In this document: positions 57,506 through 64,000 of the stretch, one piece after another | How positions within the stretch are numbered: the first letter of the stretch is position 1 | Layout: the number at the start of each line of letters is the position of its first letter | Origin: Sphingomonas japonica | Lineage (GTDB): Bacteria; Pseudomonadota; Alphaproteobacteria; Sphingomonadales; Sphingomonadaceae | Assembly: GCF_006346325.1 (NCBI RefSeq) | Contig: NZ_VDYR01000001.1 | Location: forward strand, 1,612,001-1,676,000 | Length of the DNA: 64,000 bases | Reading direction: 5' to 3' | Translations under genes and position numbers: made by a program | Notes under the pieces: generated by a model | What the model saw: the letters and a program-made list of their open reading frames with translations, nothing else | Databases searched by the model: none | What the model was told of the DNA's origin: nothing

Positions 57506-58599
57506 GCCAGACCTCGTTCTTTCCGTCGCGCACCACCGCGATCTACATGGGTAAGATGTTCCTGGTGCGCACCTTCGCGATCCTCGCGGTGCTGGTGCTG
57601 GTGCTGCAGGCGCTCGACCTCCTCGCCGAAAGCGGGCGCATCCTTGCCTATGACGGCAACGGGCAGGCGGAGGTGTGGCGCTATGCGTCGCTGCGTACGC
57701 CGCAGATCATCCAGCGCTTCCTTCCGTTCGCGGTCCTGCTCGGCACAATCATCACGCTGACCACGCTCAACCAGAACAGCGAAGTCGTCGCACTCAAGGC
57801 ATCGGGGCTGTCGGCGCATCAGGTGCTGGCACCGCTGATCGTTACCGCCTTGGCAGTGGCGATCGGTTCGTTCGCGTTCAACGAGCGCATCGTCACCCGC
57901 GCGACAGCCACGCTCGAGCGGTGGGAGAGCGTCGAGTTCGGACCGATGCCGGTCGATCGCGGCGATCGCGGCAATGTCTGGGTGCGCGACGGCGCCAACC
58001 TGATCCAGGCACAGCAGGTACGCGGTCGCGGAGAGGCCGTGCAGCTGGGCGGGATCACCGTCTACGAACGCGACGGCGGCACGCTGCGCTCGGTCGTCAC
58101 CGCCGCCAGCGGACGCCGCGAAGGGGACGGCTGGCGCATCACCGGAGCGCGCCGCTTCGACGTAGCCAGCGGCGAGACGCGCGACCTTGGCACCATTCGC
58201 GTCGCCGGCGGGGTGCGGCCCGATCAGTTCACGCTGACCACGGTCAATCCCGACGGCCTGCCGTTCGACCAGCTCAACGCCGCGATCGACGACCTGAACG
58301 TCGCGGGACGTCCGACCAAGGCGCTGGAGGGCGCGTTGTGGCACAAATTGTCGGGGCCGCTGTCGGCGATCCTGATGCCGCTGCTCGGCGCCGTGGCTGC
58401 GTTCGGCATCGCGCGGTCGGGCAAGCTGTTCCTGCGCGCGGTGATCGGCATGGGGCTGGGCTTTGCCTATTTCGTCGCCGATAATTTCGCTCTGGCGATG
58501 GGCAATCTCGGCGCCTATCCGCCCTTCCTTGCCGCGTGGGCGCCGTTCCTGCTGTTCTTCCTGATCGGCGAAGCGGTGCTGATCCGCAGCGAGGAATGA
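57502..58599 (+). CDS. lptG: LptG/YjgQ family permease
   Basis: This 365-residue partner of the preceding permease has the same architecture: three helices, a periplasmic jellyroll (about 95-245), and three helices near the C-terminus. VLVLQALDLLAESGRIL, with IIQRFLPFAVLLGTIITL, is the LptG-type pattern. The ATG at 57502 overlaps the lptF stop as ATGA. The stop is only 4 bp from that of the converging desaturase gene. Confidence 0.87.
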   Translation: MSQTSFFPSRTTAIYMGKMFLVRTFAILAVLVLVLQALDLLAESGRILAYDGNGQAEVWRYASLRTPQIIQRFLPFAVLLGTIITLTTLNQNSEVVALKASGLSAHQVLAPLIVTALAVAIGSFAFNERIVTRATATLERWESVEFGPMPVDRGDRGNVWVRDGANLIQAQQVRGRGEAVQLGGITVYERDGGTLRSVVTAASGRREGDGWRITGARRFDVASGETRDLGTIRVAGGVRPDQFTLTTVNPDGLPFDQLNAAIDDLNVAGRPTKALEGALWHKLSGPLSAILMPLLGAVAAFGIARSGKLFLRAVIGMGLGFAYFVADNFALAMGNLGAYPPFLAAWAPFLLFFLIGEAVLIRSEE

Positions 58600-58603
58600 T
58601 GGC

Positions 58604-59713
58604 TCAGCGGTTGCCGAACGTGCCGCGCACCAATCGCCTGAGCAATCCCGGCAACCCGGCATAGCTGGCCTTGTGATAGGTGGAGTGCGGATCGAGTGCC
58701 CCGCTCAGCCGCCGATGCGCCTCGCCAAGTGCGTGATAGGGCAAGCCGGGCAGCAGGTGATGCAGCGCGTGATAGCGCAGCCCCACCGGCGCCCATAGCA
58801 CCGGCAGCATGGCCGGCGGCGGCACGTTGACCGAATCGAGATACTGCGCGGTCACCGACATCGCTTCGCCGTCATTCTCCCACAGATGCGCGACCAGCGT
58901 ACGGACCTGGTTGATGACCATCAGCCCGGAAATGGTGGCGAGCAGGATCGCGAATGCCTTGATCGGAACGATACCCGCGGCCGTCGCGGCGATCAGTGCG
59001 ATGGTCCATGCACTGGTGGCGATCTCAAGCTTCCACCACAGCGCCTTGGCAGCCCCTTCGGCGGGGCGGCGGCGGAAATCGGGATTGATCGCCAGCGCCG
59101 AAAAGCGCGCTTCGACCATCGGACGCAGCGACGGCATCAGCACACTGAGCGGCGTCAGAATGCCGAACCGGATCAGGAACCCGATCGGCGCCAGCGCGGA
59201 AATCAGCACGAATGCCGGGACGCTCCACGGCTTCATATGCGCCAGCGGCAGATATTCGGGATCGTCGGCGGTGCCGTAGCGCGTGCGCGCGTGATGGAGG
59301 TTGTGAACGCCCTCGTACATGAACGACGGTGCCATCAGCGGAATGCCGACCAGCGCGTTCCAGCCGGCGCGGAAGCCCGGCAGCGCCGCGTGCTTAATAT
59401 GGCTGATCTCGTGGATGAAGCTCGCCGCGCGATACAGCGCGAGCACTGCAACCACCCATGCCGCCACCGCCCAACCAACGGGCTCAACGACGATCGCCGC
59501 TGCCATCGCGGCATAGCCGATCGCGCATGACAGCAGCAGGTCGGTCCAGTAGATCACAGGGCGCGCGCCGTTGAGATCGCGCGTCAAATCGGCCGCCATC
59601 CGCAGCATCGACTTGTCCTCTGCCGCGCGATCACGCGGCACGGCCGCGCGGGGCGTGGCGAGGCCCGCAGCGGCGAGCCGTTCGAGAGAAAGCGTGTTCA
59701 TTGCGGCGGTCAT
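58604..59713 (-). CDS. Membrane fatty acid desaturase
   Basis: The 369-residue membrane desaturase has the three histidine boxes that bind its di-iron centre: H-E-I-S-H near residue 120, H-N-L-H-H-A-R-T near 160, and H-A-L-H-H near 333. Two hydrophobic hairpins lie between them. The substrate and regiochemistry are unknown. It is divergent from the acyltransferase gene (76 bp between starts) and converges on lptG. Sphingomonas long-chain bases are known to be unsaturated in part, so a sphingoid-base or acyl-chain role is possible. ATG at 59713 is chosen; ATG at 59701 is an alternative. Confidence 0.85.
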   Translation of the reverse strand: MTAAMNTLSLERLAAAGLATPRAAVPRDRAAEDKSMLRMAADLTRDLNGARPVIYWTDLLLSCAIGYAAMAAAIVVEPVGWAVAAWVVAVLALYRAASFIHEISHIKHAALPGFRAGWNALVGIPLMAPSFMYEGVHNLHHARTRYGTADDPEYLPLAHMKPWSVPAFVLISALAPIGFLIRFGILTPLSVLMPSLRPMVEARFSALAINPDFRRRPAEGAAKALWWKLEIATSAWTIALIAATAAGIVPIKAFAILLATISGLMVINQVRTLVAHLWENDGEAMSVTAQYLDSVNVPPPAMLPVLWAPVGLRYHALHHLLPGLPYHALGEAHRRLSGALDPHSTYHKASYAGLPGLLRRLVRGTFGNR

Positions 59714-59789
59714 TACAAAAAGATAGTGGCGATACGGTGGCACGCAATGCGCTTGACAGCGCGCGGACGACGCAGGACGTGCCAAAGCC

Positions 59790-60935
59790 ATGATAACCGT
59801 CCGCCCCGTCGCCACCAAGGCCGACCGCCGCGCCTTCATCGACCTGCCCTATCGGCTCTACGCCGACGATCCCAACTGGGTCGCGCCGCTGCGCAGCGAA
59901 GTCGCCGAAAAGCTCGATCCCAAGCGCAACGGCTGGTTCAGCCATGGCGAGGCGCAGCTGTTCCTTGCCGAGCGTGATGGCCGCGTCGTCGGCACGATCT
60001 CGGCACATATCGACACGCTCGCGCTGACCATGCCGGCAGAGCAGGGTTTCGGCCCGGGCGCGGGGCAATGGGGAATGTTCGAGGCGCAGGACGCCGAGAC
60101 GGCAAGTGCCCTCATCGCCGCAGCCGAGGCATGGCTGCGCGGGCGCGGCATGACGCGCGCATTGGGGCCGATCAGCCTGTCGATCTGGGAGGAGCCGGGG
60201 CTGCTGGTCCAGGGGCACGACCATCCGCCGACGGTGATGATGGGGCATCATGCCGCCGCCTATCAGGCGTGGATCGAGACGGCGGGGTACAGCGTCGCCA
60301 AGCAGCTGGTCACCTATGACCTCGACATCACCCAGAGCTTCCCGCCGCTGGTCAACCGCATCGTCGCAGCGGGCGAGAAGAATGCGCGCATCGTCGTGCG
60401 CCGCGTCGACAAGTCGAAATTCGCCGACGAAGCGGCGATCATCCTCGGCATCCTCAACGATGCGTGGAGCGACAATTGGGGTTTCGTCCCGCTGACCCAG
60501 CCCGAGATCGACGATGTCGGCCGCAAGCTCAAGCCGATCGTGTTCGAGGATCTGATCCGCATCGCCGAGGTCGATGGCGAGCCGGTGGCGTTCATGATCA
60601 CCCTGCCCGACCTCAACGAGGTGATCGCGCCGCTGAAGGGATCTCTGCTGCCGCTGGGCTGGGCGAAGCTGCTGCTGTGGCTGCGCCGTCCCAAGGCGCG
60701 GACGATGCGCGTACCGCTGATGGGCGTGGTCAAGCGGCTGCAGGCGTCACGGCTAGCCAGCCAGCTCGCCTTCATGATGATCGAGCTGATCCGCCGCGAC
60801 GCGGTGGCGAAATACGGCGCCAGCCGCGGCGAGATCGGCTGGATCCTCGACGATAACCAGGGAATGGTCGCGATCGCAGAGACCATCCAGAGCCGGATCA
60901 ACCGCGTGTATAATGTTTATCAGCGCACGCTGTGA
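59790..60935 (+). CDS. GNAT-fold acyltransferase, candidate bacterial ceramide synthase (bCerS)
   Basis: The 381-residue protein begins ITVRPVATKADRRAFIDLPYRLYADDPNWVAPL and has a duplicated GNAT-like fold, with WGMFEAQDAETASALIAAAE in the first half and YGASRGEIGWILDDNQGM in the second. I recall Caulobacter bacterial ceramide synthase as an enzyme of this kind and size, encoded near serine palmitoyltransferase and transferring an acyl chain to the sphingoid base. The proximity to spt, ACP and the NDUFA9-like reductase supports that assignment. It could be a different N-acyltransferase. Confidence 0.7.
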   Translation: MITVRPVATKADRRAFIDLPYRLYADDPNWVAPLRSEVAEKLDPKRNGWFSHGEAQLFLAERDGRVVGTISAHIDTLALTMPAEQGFGPGAGQWGMFEAQDAETASALIAAAEAWLRGRGMTRALGPISLSIWEEPGLLVQGHDHPPTVMMGHHAAAYQAWIETAGYSVAKQLVTYDLDITQSFPPLVNRIVAAGEKNARIVVRRVDKSKFADEAAIILGILNDAWSDNWGFVPLTQPEIDDVGRKLKPIVFEDLIRIAEVDGEPVAFMITLPDLNEVIAPLKGSLLPLGWAKLLLWLRRPKARTMRVPLMGVVKRLQASRLASQLAFMMIELIRRDAVAKYGASRGEIGWILDDNQGMVAIAETIQSRINRVYNVYQRTL

Positions 60936-61021
60936 CCGCAGCGCCTAGCGCAGGCACCTTCGCTTCAGGCGCGATTTAAAACGAAACTAGCATATCCCGG
61001 CATGCCAAGGGTTGGCCGGTC

Positions 61022-61792
61022 TCAGCGCAGCCGCACCCATGTGGGGGCGTGGTCGCTCGCTTTTTCGCGGCCGCGAAACTGCTTGTCGACGCCGGCATCG
61101 ACGAACCTATCTGCCGCCTGCGGGCTGAGCAGCAGATGATCGATGCGAAATCCAGCGTCGCGCTGCCAAGCGCCTGCCTGATAGTCCCAGAAGGTCCACA
61201 CCCCGCCGCCGGGAAAGCGCGTGCGCAGGCTGTCGGTCCAGCCCTGCGCGAGCAACCGGCGATAGGCCTGCCGCGATTCGGGCTGCATCAGCGCGTCACT
61301 GTCCATGGCCCGGACCGAATAGACATCGTCGTCGTTGGCGATGACGTTGTAATCGCCCGCCAAGACGACCGGCCGCTCCTCCGCCAGCAACGTGCGCGCG
61401 CGGGCGGCGAGGCGTTCGAACCAGCGCAGCTTGTAGTCGAATTTGGGACCCGGGACAGGATTGCCGTTGGGCAGATAGATCGACGCGACCGTCAACCCGC
61501 CGACATCGGCTTCGAGATAGCGGCTGTGGACATCGTCGTCCTCGCCGTCGAGCCCGCGGCGCCGCTCGACCGGGTCTTCGCCGCGCGCCAGAATCGCGAC
61601 GCCGTTGAACCCCTTCTGGCCGTGCCAGACCGCGCCATAGCCCGCATCGCGCACGTCCTTTTCGGGAAACGTCTCATCGGAGGATTTCAATTCCTGAAGG
61701 CACACCACATCAGGCGCTTCCTCGGCGAGATACTCGATCAACCGCGGCAGTCGCGCCTTGATGCCGTTGACGTTGTAGCTGACGATCTTCAA
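61022..61792 (-). CDS. xth: Exodeoxyribonuclease III
   Basis: This class II AP endonuclease of 256 aa belongs to the endonuclease/exonuclease/phosphatase family. It begins KIVSYNVNGIKARLPRLIEYL. It contains CLQELKSSDETFPE, with the metal-binding Glu, then the catalytic Tyr region and GDYNVIANDDDVY. It ends S-D-H-A-P with the general-base His. It repairs abasic sites. Its size is close to the E. coli enzyme (268 aa). erpA lies just upstream on the same strand. Confidence 0.95.
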   Translation of the reverse strand: MKIVSYNVNGIKARLPRLIEYLAEEAPDVVCLQELKSSDETFPEKDVRDAGYGAVWHGQKGFNGVAILARGEDPVERRRGLDGEDDDVHSRYLEADVGGLTVASIYLPNGNPVPGPKFDYKLRWFERLAARARTLLAEERPVVLAGDYNVIANDDDVYSVRAMDSDALMQPESRQAYRRLLAQGWTDSLRTRFPGGGVWTFWDYQAGAWQRDAGFRIDHLLLSPQAADRFVDAGVDKQFRGREKASDHAPTWVRLR

Positions 61793-61813
61793 GCGATCAC
61801 ACCCTTCGATCGG

Positions 61814-62140
61814 TCAAACGGCGAAGCTCGACCCGCAGCCGCAGCCAGCGGCCGCGTTGGGATTATCGACCTTGAAGGCCGCGCCGCCCAGCGATTCGAC
61901 GAAATCCACCGAAGCGCCACGTACCAGATCGAGGCTGACCGGATCGACGATCAGCGCGACCCCGGCGGTTTCCGCGACGACATCGTCGCTTGCCGCTGCA
62001 TCGGCGAGCCCGAAGCGGTACTGAAAGCCCGAACAGCCACCTCCCTCGACCGAAAGTCGCAGGATCGCCGGCTTGGCCTGCCTGGCGGCGATCGCCGCGA
62101 CGCGTGCCGCCGCCGAGGGCGTCAGGGTAATGTCGTTCAT
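61814..62140 (-). CDS. erpA: A-type iron-sulfur cluster carrier (ErpA/HesB family)
   Basis: The 108-residue protein begins ITLTPSAAARVAAIAARQ and has the three cluster-binding cysteines in G-G-G-C-S-G-F-Q-Y near residue 35 and G-C-G-C-G-S-S-F at the end. A-type carriers pass Fe-S clusters to apoproteins. The ATG at 62140 is the family-typical start; the open frame continues upstream but is not conserved. ErpA is favoured over IscA because no isc genes are nearby; sequence alone does not decide it. Confidence 0.88.
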   Translation of the reverse strand: MNDITLTPSAAARVAAIAARQAKPAILRLSVEGGGCSGFQYRFGLADAAASDDVVAETAGVALIVDPVSLDLVRGASVDFVESLGGAAFKVDNPNAAAGCGCGSSFAV

Positions 62141-62213
62141 GGGAACAGAGATAGGCGACGGGAGCGCAACCGGCAATGGATGGCCCTCCACCCCCCGGTC
62201 GGGCCGCCCGGAC

Positions 62214-63401
62214 TCAGTTGGCGGCGAGCGGACCGCCGACCTGGCGTGCGCGGGTCGCGCGATCCTGGATCGCAAGCAGCGAGTCGGCCGTCTGCATGTA
62301 TGGGATCGGATTGACGGCGCGGCCGTCGATACGAACCTCGTAGTGGAGATGGCTGCCGGTCGAACGACCGGTCGAGCCCATCAGGCCGATCAACTGGCCG
62401 CGGCGAACGCGCTGGTTGGCCGGCACCAGGATCTTGGACATGTGGCCGTAGCGGGTCTGGATACCCTTGCCATGATTGATCTCGACAAGGTTGCCATAGC
62501 CGCCGGCGCGACCCGAGCGTGCGACGATGCCGTCGGCGGTGGCGTAGATCGGGGTGCCGAGCGGCCCCGGAATATCGAGCCCGGCATGCATCGCGGCAGT
62601 GCCGCGGAACGGATCGGAACGAACGCCGAAGCTGCTGGTCAGCGTCAGGTTCTCTACGGGCTGCAACGATGGGATCGCGATCACCGCCTGCTCCAGCGTG
62701 TCGAGCTTCTTCCACGTCTGAAACAGCGAGCGGAACTGCGAATCGGCTTCCGATACGGTTTCGGTGGCGGATCCGGGAACGGCGCCCTCCACCGGCTCGA
62801 ACGGACCGCCCATTGCGGTGGATGAGGTTTTGGCGATGCGGCTGGGGTTGATGCCGAGCTTGCGCACCTGCCGAACCATCGCGGCGTAGCGGGCGCGGGT
62901 GGTCGCTTCGGCAGTCTCGGCCAGCGCGACCTGGCGCGCCTCGACGCGGTGCAGCGGTTGCAGGATGCTGGCGGTACGTGCGTCCTGCTCGGCCGCAGGT
63001 CTGATCAGGACGGCAAGCTGCTCCGGGTCGCCCTTGCCGCTCAGCACGGCTGCGATGAATGCCTGACGCTGCTCGACGCGCTTGGCCTGCTGCGTGGCGG
63101 CGACTTTGATCCGAGCGACATCGCCCTGCATCTTGGCAACCTTGGCGCGCATCGCGTCGACTTCGCTCGAGACGGCGACATCGGCCGCCATACCCGACGC
63201 GGCGACCATCGCCTGCCCGGCGCCATACGCCGAAAATCCGAGCGTTACCGCAGCGGCACCCGCCAGCAGAGCCTGAGTGCGACCTGCGATCGAAAAGCGG
63301 CGAAGCGCGCGCCCGTCGTGGAACAGGAAATCCCGGGTTCTGAAAAAAGTACGGAACTGATTGAAAATGGCGACGTTTGACGGATTGAAAGTGGTTTGCA
63401 T
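62214..63401 (-). CDS. M23 family metallopeptidase, membrane-anchored LytM-type
   Basis: The 395-residue protein has one N-terminal helix (about residues 45-65), a coiled coil (about 75-190) and a C-terminal LytM/M23 domain. Zinc ligands are seen in M-H-A-G-L-D-I-P and in G-S-H-L-H-Y-E-V; the RYGHMSKI segment contains the conserved catalytic His. Proteins of this form cleave peptidoglycan or, if inactive, activate amidases in division. All residues needed for activity appear to be present. GGGGAAAA precedes the ATG at 63401. Confidence 0.9.
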   Translation of the reverse strand: MQTTFNPSNVAIFNQFRTFFRTRDFLFHDGRALRRFSIAGRTQALLAGAAAVTLGFSAYGAGQAMVAASGMAADVAVSSEVDAMRAKVAKMQGDVARIKVAATQQAKRVEQRQAFIAAVLSGKGDPEQLAVLIRPAAEQDARTASILQPLHRVEARQVALAETAEATTRARYAAMVRQVRKLGINPSRIAKTSSTAMGGPFEPVEGAVPGSATETVSEADSQFRSLFQTWKKLDTLEQAVIAIPSLQPVENLTLTSSFGVRSDPFRGTAAMHAGLDIPGPLGTPIYATADGIVARSGRAGGYGNLVEINHGKGIQTRYGHMSKILVPANQRVRRGQLIGLMGSTGRSTGSHLHYEVRIDGRAVNPIPYMQTADSLLAIQDRATRARQVGGPLAAN

Positions 63402-63659
63402 TTTTCCCCGGCGACCCAGATGCACGGACGTCGTTTTCGCTCGTCCGAGTATATGATGTCCCGACTGCAGCCCCTCCGCGCCGTGGACGTGCAGCTTTGT
63501 GTCCCGGCAATCGTTAACGGGCAAGCACGATCACGGCGATGCGGGGCAGACCGGCTGAGTCGTGCGCCGAGTCGTTGAACCTGCGGTGAATCTCGGCCGC
63601 AACCTCGCAATTTTGCGGATATCAGCGGCTTTCAGAAGCGCCGGAATTGTTCGCGCCTG

Positions 63660-64000
63660 TCAGCTGGCGGGTAGCGCACGCACCGCTTCGAGCACCGACT
63701 GCGCATGTCCCGGCACCTTTACCTTGCGCCAGATTTGCACCAGCGCCCCTCCCGCATCGAACAGAAACGTCGCGCGCTCGATGCCCATATAGCTGCGCCC
63801 GTACATCGATTTTTCGATCCAGACGCCGAACGCGTCGAGCACGGCACCGTCCTCATCGCTGGCCAGGGAAAGCTGGAGGTCATGCTTGGCGATAAACTTG
63901 CGATGCTTTGCGGGCGGGTCCTTCGATATTCCCAGGATCGCCGCCCCCGCCGCAGCGAAGTCGTCAGAGAGCGCGGAGAAATCCTGCGCTTCGCGAGTGC
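63660..64000 (-). CDS. Peroxiredoxin (BCP/AhpC-TSA family), C-terminal part only
   Basis: The gene enters from the right edge, so the N-terminus is missing. About 112 residues are visible, starting TREAQDFSALSDDFAAAGAAILG, which normally follows directly on the active-site Cys of thiol peroxidases (TPGC-TREA). Then come GISKDPPAKHRKFIAKHDL and VWIEKSMYGRSYMGIERATFLF, typical of the bacterioferritin-comigratory protein group. Such enzymes reduce hydroperoxides with thioredoxin. The stop is at 63660, and 258 bp without a recognisable gene separate it from the M23 gene. Confidence 0.85.
   Translation of the reverse strand, partial: TREAQDFSALSDDFAAAGAAILGISKDPPAKHRKFIAKHDLQLSLASDEDGAVLDAFGVWIEKSMYGRSYMGIERATFLFDAGGALVQIWRKVKVPGHAQSVLEAVRALPAS

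Overview
The window reads as chromosomal DNA of a high-GC alphaproteobacterium of the order Sphingomonadales (Sphingomonas or a close relative). The best evidence is a serine palmitoyltransferase very like the Sphingomonas paucimobilis enzyme, next to an acyl carrier protein and an NDUFA9-like reductase. A Caulobacter-type SigF/NrsF pair, a TIGR02300 acid-tailed zinc protein, a split alpha-type glyQ/glyS and a Tad/Cpa pilus locus agree with this. I see no prophage, insertion sequence, CRISPR array or origin. Genes are densely packed, and many are joined by ATGA, GTGA or TGATG overlaps.

Layout. 1-4003: a truncated lipoprotein amidohydrolase, an XRE regulator with its membrane partner, a TraB/GumN protein, an FAD oxidoreductase and an alpha/beta hydrolase. 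4052-11326: a Tad pilus operon (cpaA, B, C, D, E, tadB, tadC) that lacks the cpaF/tadA ATPase. 11480-18511: a coiled-coil protein, ppdK, and glyQ-glyS, with two palindromic repeat elements inside the glyS reading frame. 18630-22751: an iron-uptake operon (Fur-like box, siderophore receptor, small membrane protein, PepSY protein). 22766-27988: tRNA-Ala, TIGR02300, aroA-cmk-rpsA, ihfB and tRNA-Leu.

27994-31208 is an ECF sigma factor island: DUF1223, the anti-sigma factor NrsF, the sigma factor, a thioredoxin and CcdA. Three promoters here share an identical GTAACC-N16-CGAA signature. 31254-37296: a lone peptide-binding lipoprotein, DUF4112, RNase T2, nadC and a serralysin-type protease. 37363-42179: cytochrome c maturation genes ccmC-D-E-F-G-H-I, read leftward, without ccmA or ccmB. 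42341-49344: DUF1206, DUF6481, a second TonB receptor, tRNA-Ser, hspQ, rplU-rpmA, a GNAT enzyme, and a PF10118 hydrolase divergent from its TetR regulator.

49414-60935 starts with obgE-proB and continues into a probable sphingolipid block: an NDUFA9-like reductase (candidate ceramide reductase), ACP, serine palmitoyltransferase, a hybrid histidine kinase, two LptF/LptG-family permeases, a fatty acid desaturase and a GNAT-fold acyltransferase (candidate bacterial ceramide synthase). 61022-64000 holds xth, erpA, an M23 peptidase and the 3' part of a peroxiredoxin gene.

The most interesting signals are the sphingolipid synthesis and export block with its embedded kinase, the three-promoter thiol/metal-stress regulon, and the palindromic repeats translated inside glyS.
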